DNA of 48,383 nt, from the NCBI GenBank assembly GCA_964388835.1, contig CAYMBZ010000004.1, forward strand, positions 1 through 48,383. Direction: 5' to 3'. Under the pieces are notes generated by a model that did no database searches, had not been told where the DNA came from, and saw only the letters and a program-made list of their open reading frames with translations. Every line of letters starts with the position of its first letter. The stretch's first letter is position 1. A program made the translations under genes and the position numbers. Origin of the DNA: UBA1738 sp964388835 (GTDB lineage Bacteria; Bacillota; Clostridia; UBA1381). This document shows positions 41,843-48,383 of this stretch, piece by piece.

Positions 41843-42082
41843 ATGAGACTTGACAAATATTTAAAGGTATCGCGACTTATCAAAAGAAGAACGGTTGCAA
41901 ATGAGGCATGCGATGCGCAGAGAATACAGGTAAACGGCAGAGTGGTTAAGGCGTCTTACGATGTAAAGGTCGGGGACATAATTGAGATAAGAATGGGTGA
42001 AAAACTTGTAAAAGTTGAGGTTTTGCAGGTTTTGGAGCATGTTCTCAAAAATGACGCGGCACTTATGTATAAAATGCTGTAA
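41843..42082 (+). CDS. rqcP: RqcP, S4-domain ribosome quality-control factor
   Basis: A 79-residue protein consisting of one S4 RNA-binding fold (RLDKYLKVSRLIKRRTVANE, IQVNGRVVKASYDVKVGD). RqcP (YabO) binds the 50S-tRNA interface and works with RqcH in alanine tailing of stalled chains. Position before yabP, as in Bacillus, supports it over a heat-shock Hsp15. The ATG at 41843 has ACGGAGG; the longer reading back to 41783 has no site. Confidence 0.93.
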   Translation: MRLDKYLKVSRLIKRRTVANEACDAQRIQVNGRVVKASYDVKVGDIIEIRMGEKLVKVEVLQVLEHVLKNDAALMYKML

Positions 42083-42130
42083 TATAATATCCGCACACCT
42101 CATATGTTATAAAAAAGGAGTGTGTTCTTA

Positions 42131-42403
42131 ATGAGTTCGGAGACAATAGAAAAGAATCAGATGCTTACGCTGGAAAACAGAAAGAGGTTTACTGTCGGAT
42201 TGGTGGAAAACGTAGAAAGCTTTTCCGACAGCGAAATCATGATAAAAACATCCGCAGGGGGACTTGATATTTGCGGAGAGGAACTTAAAATCGAGGATTT
42301 GTCGATAGAAAACGGCAATATAATCTTAACCGGCAGAATAAATAAAATCGAATTTGTGGAGATTCGTGAAAAACACAGTTTCTTCCGCGACCTGCTGAGG
42401 TAA
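42131..42403 (+). CDS. yabP: Sporulation protein YabP
   Basis: A 90-residue YabP-family protein, needed in Bacillus for spore formation along with YabQ. It has the family core ENRKRFTVGLVENVESFSDSE and ends with KHSFFRDLLR. No signal or membrane segment. Start ATG 42131, ten bases after AAAGGAG, is better than GTG at 42122, which lies against that site. It is six bases from yabQ. Confidence 0.9.
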   Translation: MSSETIEKNQMLTLENRKRFTVGLVENVESFSDSEIMIKTSAGGLDICGEELKIEDLSIENGNIILTGRINKIEFVEIREKHSFFRDLLR

Positions 42404-42409
42404 AAGCGG

Positions 42410-42856
42410 ATGGTTGTTTCGGCATCGTATGAACTGCAAAGCTTTTTTGCGGCGGTTTTGTTCGGTTTTTTCTCAGGAATTTTATATGACTTTTCGAAAT
42501 CTGTCGGAAAGTGCCTCGGGAATAAATTTTTTGCGGATGCACTTTTGTGGGCGGCGCTTATCGGAGTCGGCACCTCCGTGTGGTACTTTGTCTGCGACGG
42601 AGTGCTGAGAGCATATATGATTTTCGGGGCATTTTTGTCATGGACGGTGTATTTTTTGGTGCTCAGCCGCAGAATAACGCAAGTGTTTGATTTTGCGATG
42701 AAAAAAATTTGCTGTTTTTTTAATATTATTTTGAAATTACTCTTGACACCGATTAAATTTTTGGTTAAAATAGTGGGTGTATATATAAAAGCGGTAAACA
42801 CTAAATTTTTCGAGAAAGTTGAAGATGAAAATGAAGAAAAAAAGACCTGCATTTAA
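42410..42856 (+). CDS. yabQ: Spore cortex biosynthesis protein YabQ
   Basis: A 148-residue membrane protein with about four hydrophobic helices (LQSFFAAVLFGFFSGILYDF, FADALLWAALIGVGTSVWYF, YMIFGAFLSWTVYFLVL). The N-terminal YDF motif and length fit YabQ, which is essential for the spore cortex. GAGG lies nine bases before the ATG. It overlaps divIC by 32 bases, showing translational coupling. Confidence 0.85.
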   Translation: MVVSASYELQSFFAAVLFGFFSGILYDFSKSVGKCLGNKFFADALLWAALIGVGTSVWYFVCDGVLRAYMIFGAFLSWTVYFLVLSRRITQVFDFAMKKICCFFNIILKLLLTPIKFLVKIVGVYIKAVNTKFFEKVEDENEEKKTCI

Positions 42857-43130
42857 GTTAGATATTATGACATGCGTTGTCTTGGGATGTACGGTGCTTT
42901 CAGCGGTAATGGTTGTAAAGGGGATTATGTACCAGCCGACGGTTGTCGCAAATCGTGAAAAGTCTGCAATGATAAAAGAAAATATTGAATATGAAAAGCG
43001 GCGCATTGAGGAAATAGACAGTACGATGCAAAAGGTCGGAACGGATGAGTACATAGAAAAGATTGCACGCGAGAAACTCGGAATGATAAAATCCGATGAA
43101 ATTGTTTTCGTGGATATATCGGGACAATAA
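42825..43130 (+). CDS. divIC: Septum-formation initiator DivIC (FtsB-like)
   Basis: A 101-residue bitopic protein of the DivIC/FtsB family in the divisome FtsL-DivIB-DivIC complex. A basic N-terminus is followed by a membrane helix (DIMTCVVLGCTVLSAVMVVK), then a coiled coil (EKSAMIKENIEYEKRRIEEI) and the family C-terminal EYIEKIAREKLGMIK. The start is ambiguous: ATG 42825 or 42831, both inside yabQ; 42825 is used. It stands in the same place as in Bacillus. Confidence 0.88.
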   Translation: MKMKKKRPAFKLDIMTCVVLGCTVLSAVMVVKGIMYQPTVVANREKSAMIKENIEYEKRRIEEIDSTMQKVGTDEYIEKIAREKLGMIKSDEIVFVDISGQ

Positions 43131-43154
43131 TATTACGGAGGGAAAAACTTATTT

Positions 43155-43595
43155 ATGGCGATTGAGGTAGGTAGTATAGTTGACGGAAAGGTAACAAGCG
43201 TAATGCCTTTCGGAGCATTTGTTTCTCTTCCGGATAATAAATCGGGTCTTGTGCATATTTCCGAGATAACCAAAGAGTACATTAAGGATATAAATGATTA
43301 TATCAAAACCGGCGATTCGGTAAGGGTTAAGGTTTTGGGAATTGATAAATCGGGAAAAATCAGCCTGTCGGTCAGAAGGGCGCGTGCGGAGGAACGCGGC
43401 GCTCAAAATTCTGCAAAGTCGGGACCTATTCGCCCGGCGGATATCGATTGGAGTGCGCATAGTGACGCTGATTTGTCTTTTGAAGATAAGCTGTCCCGCT
43501 TTAAAAAGGATGCCGATGAAAAGATGCTTGCACTTAAGCGTTCAAACGAATCAAAGCGTTCGGGCGGGTATCACAGAGGCGGAAGTACATATTGA
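43155..43595 (+). CDS. yabR: S1-domain RNA-binding protein (YabR type)
   Basis: A 146-residue protein with an N-terminal S1 domain (VGSIVDGKVTSVMPFGAFVS, SGLVHISEIT, GKISLSVRRA) and a low-complexity charged tail that ends RGGSTY. RNA binding is expected; targets are unknown. It ends the yab cluster: divIC lies 24 bases upstream, a terminator follows directly. Confidence 0.92.
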   Translation: MAIEVGSIVDGKVTSVMPFGAFVSLPDNKSGLVHISEITKEYIKDINDYIKTGDSVRVKVLGIDKSGKISLSVRRARAEERGAQNSAKSGPIRPADIDWSAHSDADLSFEDKLSRFKKDADEKMLALKRSNESKRSGGYHRGGSTY

Positions 43596-43598
43596 TTG

Positions 43599-43626
43599 AA
43601 AAAAGGGGGAGTGCGCCCCTTTTTTA
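43599..43626 (+). terminator. Terminator of the yab cluster
   Basis: AAAAAAGGGG and CCCCTTTTTT form a ten-pair hairpin around a short loop, ending in a T-run. It marks the end of the rqcP-yabP-yabQ-divIC-yabR unit. Confidence 0.85.
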
Positions 43627-43715
43627 TGTTTAAAGTAAAATTATTCCGCAAGTTTTATACAGTGTAAAAGAACCGAATAAGATGTCGGTTTTCGGATAAG
43701 GAAAGGAAGATGACA

Positions 43716-45158
43716 ATGGATAATAAGCTGAATTTGACGCTTTTAACCGATTTTTATGAATTCACAATGTCGCATGGTTTTTTTGAAGAAAATGTGGGAG
43801 ACAGAATTGCATATTTTGATATGTTTTTCCGCACAATACCGGATGACGGCGGATTTGCGATAATGGCGGGTATCGAGCAGATAATAGATTACCTTAAAAA
43901 TTTGAAATTTACAGCTTGCGATATAGAGTATTTGAGAAGCAAAAAGATTTTTTCGGAAAAATATTTGAATTATCTTGAGAATTTTAAGTTTTCCTGCGAT
44001 GTATGGGCGATACCGGAGGGCACACCTATTTTTCCTCAAGAGCCGATTATTGTTGTAAGAGGCCCGGTTGTGCAAGCGCAGTTTATCGAAACAATGATTT
44101 TGCTGACCATAAATCATCAAAGTCTTATTGCGACCAAAGCTAACAGAATCGTGCGTGCGGCAGAAGGCAGACCGGTTATGGAATTCGGTTCACGGAGAGC
44201 TCAGGGACCGGATGCGGCAATTTTAGGTGCGCGCGCGGCATATATCGGCGGATGTGTGGGAACGGCATGCGCGATTGCGGACAGAGAATTCGGAGTGCCC
44301 GCAATGGGAACTATGGCACACAGCTGGGTTCAGATGTTTGACAGCGAATATGACGCTTTTGCGGCTTATGCAAGGCAATATCCGGACAACTGTACCTTGC
44401 TTATAGATACCTATAACGTGTTAAAATCGGGACTTCCGAATGCGATAAAGGCGTTTGACGAGGTTTTGGCGCCTATGGGAAAACGTCCCAAGGGTGTCCG
44501 CATAGATTCCGGAGACATAACTTACTTATCGAAAAAATGTCGAAAAATTCTTGATGATGCGGGATATGCCGACTGCGGAATATGTGCATCCAATTCGCTT
44601 GATGAATATATCATAAGAGATACACTGCGCCAAGGTGCACAAATTTCTTCTTTCGGTGTGGGCGAAAGGCTTATAACCTCAAAAGCGTCTCCTGTTTTCG
44701 GTGGTGTGTACAAGCTTGCGGCGATTGAAAATGAGGCGGGCGAGATTATCCCTAAAATTAAAATCTCGGAGAATGTGGCAAAAATCACGACACCGGGCTT
44801 CAAGCAGGTTTATCGTCTGTATTCAAAAGAATCCGGCGCGGCGATTGCGGATGTTGTTACTTTGTTTGACGAGATTATAGATAATGAAAAGCCCTACGAA
44901 CTGTTTGACCCGGAACATACATGGAAAAAGAAAACCGTTACGGATTATTATGTTCGTCCGTTGTTGAAGCAGATATTTAAAAACGGAGAATGTGTATATG
45001 ACAATCCGAATATTCATGTTCTGAGAGAATACTGCAGACTTGAGACTGAAAAACTTTGGGATGAGGTTAAGCGCTTTGAAAATCCTCATGAGTATTATGT
45101 GGATTTGTCAAGGGATTTGTGGAAAATGAAGTATGAACTTTTGGAGAAATTTCAGTGA
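43716..45158 (+). CDS. pncB: Nicotinate phosphoribosyltransferase
   Basis: A 480-residue enzyme making nicotinate mononucleotide from nicotinate and PRPP for NAD salvage. Family motifs include LLTDFYEFTMSHGFFE, VMEFGSRRAQGPDAA and GVRIDSGDITYLSKK. AAGGAAAGGA is well spaced for the ATG at 43716, less so for the ATG at 43710. It overlaps ywlC by one base. Confidence 0.96.
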   Translation: MDNKLNLTLLTDFYEFTMSHGFFEENVGDRIAYFDMFFRTIPDDGGFAIMAGIEQIIDYLKNLKFTACDIEYLRSKKIFSEKYLNYLENFKFSCDVWAIPEGTPIFPQEPIIVVRGPVVQAQFIETMILLTINHQSLIATKANRIVRAAEGRPVMEFGSRRAQGPDAAILGARAAYIGGCVGTACAIADREFGVPAMGTMAHSWVQMFDSEYDAFAAYARQYPDNCTLLIDTYNVLKSGLPNAIKAFDEVLAPMGKRPKGVRIDSGDITYLSKKCRKILDDAGYADCGICASNSLDEYIIRDTLRQGAQISSFGVGERLITSKASPVFGGVYKLAAIENEAGEIIPKIKISENVAKITTPGFKQVYRLYSKESGAAIADVVTLFDEIIDNEKPYELFDPEHTWKKKTVTDYYVRPLLKQIFKNGECVYDNPNIHVLREYCRLETEKLWDEVKRFENPHEYYVDLSRDLWKMKYELLEKFQ

Positions 45159-46186
45159 TGGAGACACTTATAATTAAAGAAGTCAATGAAACGACGATGG
45201 GAAAAGCCGGAGAAATAATCCGCGTGGGCGGAATTGTCGCATTTCCCACCGAGACGGTATACGGTCTCGGCGCATCCGCATTTGATGATAACGCGGTAAA
45301 AAAAATATATGAAGCAAAGGGCAGACCCTCTGACAATCCTCTGATTGTGCATGTGGCGGAGATTGAGGATGTAAAGAAAGTGGCAAGGGAGATACCCGAA
45401 AACGCAAGGAAGCTTTTTGAAAAATTTGCTCCCGGTCCATTTACGCTGATTTTGAAGAAAAAGGACGGAATCAGTGATACTGTTACCGCCGGTCTGGACA
45501 CCGTCGGGGTGAGAATACCTGCACATTCCACCGCAAGAAAATTCATTCGTGCATGCGGAGTGCCGATAGCGGCGCCCAGTGCGAATTTATCCGGAAAGCC
45601 GAGCCCTACGCGTGCGGAGCATGTTATTCACGATATGTACGGAAGAGCGGATGCCATAATCTGCGACGGTGATTCCGATGTAGGTGTGGAATCCACGATA
45701 ATCGACTTGACGGCGGATGTACCTACGGTTCTGCGCCCGGGAGGAATAACGCTTGAACAAATAAAGAGCGTGTGCGGTGATGTGCGCATCGACAGACACG
45801 TAACGGAAGCCGTTACGGTTTCACAGCAACCTAAATGCCCCGGGATGAAGTATAGGCATTATGCTCCGGATGCGGATGTTACGGTTGTTGAGGGCGAAAG
45901 AGAAGCGGCACAAGATAAAATCAAGGAATTGGTTGAGAAAGAAAAAAAGGCGGGCAAAAGGGTCGGAGTTCTTGCGGAACATGCGGCGGAATACAGTGCT
46001 GATTTGTTTCTGCCCTCGGGAAACGGAAACCGCGAATTTGCGGGTGTACTGTTTGCCGCGTTGCGGAATTTTGATTTGGCGGGCATAGATGTGGTTTTTG
46101 TCCAATTTTCGGTTGAAGATGAATATGCCTTGGCGGTTAAAAACAGATTGTACAAATCCGCCGGCAATAAGATAATTTACGTATAG
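45158..46186 (+). CDS. ywlC: L-threonylcarbamoyladenylate synthase (Sua5/YwlC)
   Basis: A 342-residue Sua5-type enzyme forming threonylcarbamoyl-AMP from threonine, bicarbonate and ATP, the first step of t6A37 tRNA modification. The YrdC domain (about 10-200) shows GGIVAFPTETVYGLG, KGRPSDNPLIVH and SANLSGKPSPT. A linker (MKYRHYAPDADV) joins the C-terminal Sua5 domain. It works with TsaD, encoded at 47074. The start at 45158 overlaps the pncB stop. Confidence 0.95.
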   Translation: METLIIKEVNETTMGKAGEIIRVGGIVAFPTETVYGLGASAFDDNAVKKIYEAKGRPSDNPLIVHVAEIEDVKKVAREIPENARKLFEKFAPGPFTLILKKKDGISDTVTAGLDTVGVRIPAHSTARKFIRACGVPIAAPSANLSGKPSPTRAEHVIHDMYGRADAIICDGDSDVGVESTIIDLTADVPTVLRPGGITLEQIKSVCGDVRIDRHVTEAVTVSQQPKCPGMKYRHYAPDADVTVVEGEREAAQDKIKELVEKEKKAGKRVGVLAEHAAEYSADLFLPSGNGNREFAGVLFAALRNFDLAGIDVVFVQFSVEDEYALAVKNRLYKSAGNKIIYV

Positions 46187-46218
46187 CGGCATGCTTTTGC
46201 CGTATGAAAGGGAATATT

Positions 46219-46656
46219 ATGAATGTACTTTTTGTGTGTACCGGAAATACTTGCCGCTCTCCCATGGCGGCGGCACTTTTCAATAAGATTGCGGTTGAAA
46301 GAAATTTGGATGTAAGAATAGAATCTGCGGGTATTTTTGCAGCGGATGGCGAGGGGGCTTCAAATGAAGCGATAATCGCCATGAAAAAGTATGATATCGA
46401 CCTTTTGGGGCATCATGCTCAAAGTATAAACACCGAGCTCTTGGAAAAAAGCGATTTAATACTTACAATGACGGCGGCGCACAAGATGGTTTTGGAGCAG
46501 ACAGTGCCGGATAAGGTTTATACCTTGTGCGAATATGCGGGAATTGATTTTGATATTGATGACCCGTACGGCGGCGATGTAAAGGAATATGAGGAATGTG
46601 CCGAAAAGCTTTATGAGGCACTTTTAAAGGTGGCAGACAGAGTTGGAAATAGTTGA
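46219..46656 (+). CDS. ywlE: Low-molecular-weight protein arginine phosphatase (YwlE type)
   Basis: A 145-residue phosphatase with the P-loop VCTGNTCRSPM and general acid in DDPYGGD. Threonine T11, rather than isoleucine, in the loop (C7-TGNT-C12-RS) is the feature that gives arginine phosphatase activity in YwlE, so the protein probably reverses McsB arginine phosphorylation. The start at 46219 is preferred: GGGAA lies before it. In Bacillus ywlC and ywlE lie in the same neighbourhood. It overlaps rimI by 14 bases. Confidence 0.92.
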   Translation: MNVLFVCTGNTCRSPMAAALFNKIAVERNLDVRIESAGIFAADGEGASNEAIIAMKKYDIDLLGHHAQSINTELLEKSDLILTMTAAHKMVLEQTVPDKVYTLCEYAGIDFDIDDPYGGDVKEYEECAEKLYEALLKVADRVGNS

Positions 46657-47074
46657 AATGGAGCCGCGGGATGCGGCGGAGCTTGCTGAGCTTGATAAAA
46701 TGTGTTTCGCGGTGCCATGGTCGGAAAAACTTTTTCAGGAAGAGGCAAAAAGTGCTCATGCAAGGTATTTTGTGGCAAAGGCGGATGAAAAAATTGTCGG
46801 CTACGGCGGAATTTGGCTTGTTATGGGAGAGGGTCAGATTACCAATATTGCGGTGCTTCCGGAATTTCGCCGCCGCGGCATTGCGGAGCGGATTTTGGAA
46901 AGGCTCATCAGAACGGCGAAAGATGCCGAGCAAATAGTGCTTGAAGTCAGGAAATCCAATGACGGCGCGATAGCATTATATGAAAAATCGGGTTTTAAAA
47001 AAGTCGGTATACGCAAACGCTTTTACCGTGACCCGATTGAAGATGCAATTATTATGATTCGGGGAGAAATTTAA
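46643..47074 (+). CDS. rimI: Ribosomal protein alanine N-acetyltransferase RimI
   Basis: A 143-residue GNAT acetyltransferase. The acetyl-CoA-binding loop is FRRRGIAERIL, with QITNIAVLPEF before it, and the C-terminal YRDPIEDAIIM is typical of RimI. The start is a TTG at 46643 after AAAGGTGG; the ATG at 46658 is an alternative. The rimI-tsaD pair is common, but the usual tsaE and tsaB are not next to it. It overlaps tsaD by one base. Confidence 0.9.
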   Translation: MEIVEMEPRDAAELAELDKMCFAVPWSEKLFQEEAKSAHARYFVAKADEKIVGYGGIWLVMGEGQITNIAVLPEFRRRGIAERILERLIRTAKDAEQIVLEVRKSNDGAIALYEKSGFKKVGIRKRFYRDPIEDAIIMIRGEI

Positions 47075-48081
47075 TGGACACATATATTTTGGGGATTGAA
47101 AGCTCCTGTGACGAGACGGCGGCAAGCGTTGTCAAAAACGGGCGGGAGATTTTGTCCAATGTTATAAATACGCAAATCGATTTTCATAAAAAATACGGTG
47201 GAGTGGTACCGGAAATTGCTTCACGGAAGCATATAGAAAATATCGACACCGTGATAGATGAAGCACTTTTTAAAGCCGGAATGGAGCTTTGCGATGTGGA
47301 TGCGATTGCGGTTACAAACGGACCGGGGCTTGTAGGGGCACTGCTTGTGGGTGTTTCTGCGGCGAAGGCGCTTGCATATGCTTCGGGAAAACCGCTTGTC
47401 CCGGTGCATCACATAAGGGGGCATATAACGGCAAATTTTGCGGCACATAAGGATTTGGAACCGCCGTTTGTGTGTTTGGTTGCATCAGGCGGACACAGCC
47501 ATATCGTTAACGTTAAGAACTACACCGATTTTGAAGTTTTGGGACGAACTCGCGACGATGCGGCAGGTGAGGCTTTTGATAAAATTGCAAGAGTTTTGGG
47601 ATTGGGATATCCCGGGGGACCGCTTGTGGATGCCCTTGCCCGTGAGGGAAATCCGCATGCAATTGAGTTCCCGAGAGTGAGGATGGATAAAAATTCACTG
47701 GATTTCAGCTTTTCGGGTGTAAAAACAGCTGTTATAAATTACATACACAAGACAGAAATGAAGGGTGAAGAAATTAACAGCGCGGATGTTGCGGCAAGCT
47801 TCCAAGAGGCTGTTACCGATGCGCTGTGTGAACATACAATAGACGGCGCGCTTTCTGCAGGCACAAAAACAGTGGCACTTGCCGGAGGTGTTGCGGCAAA
47901 TTCCATGCTCAGAGAAAAAATGACCGAAAGATGTGCAAAACACGGAATAAACGTTATTTATCCGCCGCCGGTTTTATGCACAGATAATGCCGCCATGATT
48001 GCCGCCGCAGGCTATTACGGCTATATTGGCGGAGTGCGCGCGGGGCTTGATTTAAACGCGGTACCGAATTTACCGCTTTAG
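47074..48081 (+). CDS. tsaD: tRNA N6-threonylcarbamoyltransferase TsaD
   Basis: A 335-residue Kae1/Qri7-type enzyme that puts the threonylcarbamoyl group on A37 of ANN-decoding tRNAs. It has LGIESSCDETAASVV, the metal-binding H113 and H117 in HHIRGH, SGGHSHIV and the C-terminal PPPVLCTDNAAMIAA. It normally needs TsaB and TsaE, which are not in the window. AUG follows directly the end of rimI. Confidence 0.97.
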   Translation: MDTYILGIESSCDETAASVVKNGREILSNVINTQIDFHKKYGGVVPEIASRKHIENIDTVIDEALFKAGMELCDVDAIAVTNGPGLVGALLVGVSAAKALAYASGKPLVPVHHIRGHITANFAAHKDLEPPFVCLVASGGHSHIVNVKNYTDFEVLGRTRDDAAGEAFDKIARVLGLGYPGGPLVDALAREGNPHAIEFPRVRMDKNSLDFSFSGVKTAVINYIHKTEMKGEEINSADVAASFQEAVTDALCEHTIDGALSAGTKTVALAGGVAANSMLREKMTERCAKHGINVIYPPPVLCTDNAAMIAAAGYYGYIGGVRAGLDLNAVPNLPL

Positions 48082-48107
48082 AAAAATATCATTTACGGAG
48101 ATGAACT

Positions 48108-48383
48108 ATGCAGGATAAAATAAGAAATTTTTGTATAATAGCACATATCGACCACGGAAAGTCCACTCTTGCGGACAGATTGCTTGAGCTTACCGGAGAA
48201 GTACACGAGCGAGACATGGAGGAACAGCTTTTGGACGATATGGATTTGGAGCGTGAACGCGGAATTACCATAAAGGCGCATGCCGTAAAGCTGAACTATA
48301 AGGCGCATGACGGGGAGGAATATGTTTTAAATCTTATCGATACTCCCGGTCATGTAGATTTTAACTATGAGGTATCCAGAAGC
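48108..48383 (+). CDS. lepA: Elongation factor 4 (LepA), 5' part
   Basis: The first 92 codons of a translational GTPase; the gene runs off the right edge. The P-loop is AHIDHGKST (12-20), G2 is ERGITIK, and G3 is LIDTPGHVDFNYEVSR. The DMDLERERGITI segment identifies LepA rather than TypA or EF-G. LepA back-translocates or rescues ribosomes. ATG at 48108 has ACGGAG; 26 bases separate it from tsaD. Confidence 0.95.
   Translation, partial: MQDKIRNFCIIAHIDHGKSTLADRLLELTGEVHERDMEEQLLDDMDLERERGITIKAHAVKLNYKAHDGEEYVLNLIDTPGHVDFNYEVSRS

Noticed and set aside
41843..42082. Heat-shock Hsp15
   Set aside because: Place next to yabP and length match RqcP (YabO) better.

Overview
The window is a chromosomal segment of a low-to-moderate GC, endospore-forming member of the Clostridia (Firmicutes). 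Signs of this are strong Shine-Dalgarno sequences (GGAGG, GGAGGTGAT), sigma-A-type promoters with 17-base spacers, the sporulation genes yabP and yabQ with a SpoVB/YabM-type flippase, an IspH-S1 fusion gene (known from clostridia), and gene orders matching the Bacillus ylo and yab clusters. The genus cannot be fixed from the sequence alone; a gut clostridium of the Oscillospirales type is a guess.

Left end (1-5450) is the accessory part. It holds a tRNA-Pro(GGG) with its own promoter, a MerR-type regulator, a decayed IS3-family transposase fused to the tail of an unrelated gene, and a divergent AraC regulator / Gfo-Idh-MocA pair that may process a sugar or glycoside. DacF (a D,D-carboxypeptidase) follows. 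Positions 5455-8676 carry, leftward, an XRE helix-turn-helix/L-serine dehydratase fusion and rqcH.

Positions 8818-24744 form one long rightward housekeeping cluster: yicC, remA, gmk, rpoZ, priA, def, fmt, a YugP-type metalloprotease, rsmB, rlmN, prpC, prkC, rsgA, rpe, thiN, a cysteine desulfurase and thiI. Spacings are short or overlapping, so much of it is probably co-transcribed. It couples nucleotide supply, transcription, replication restart, N-terminal formyl-Met handling, ribosome maturation and PASTA-kinase signalling. recA and HPr (ptsH) have their own promoters. Then come uvrC, pgeF, an orphan peptide-binding lipoprotein, an RpiR/MurR regulator, a BaiN-like flavoprotein, cmk, plsC and ispH-rpsA.

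Positions 36029-38285 are the least ordinary part. They hold an unlisted 22-residue, seven-cysteine microprotein on the minus strand with a near-perfect ribosome-binding site, an M14 peptidase overlapping a DUF554 membrane protein tail to tail, and a 126-base array of small hairpins separated by CAAATCATG-type spacers, lying behind a good promoter in the leader of cca.

Right end (38286-48383): cca, a SpoVB/YabM-like flippase, hup (HU), then the yab cluster (rqcP, yabP, yabQ, divIC, yabR), pncB, and ywlC-ywlE-rimI-tsaD (t6A synthesis and protein-arginine phosphatase), ending inside lepA. rqcH and rqcP, the two partners of bacterial ribosome quality control, are both present but far apart. No CRISPR array, prophage or classical defence system was seen.
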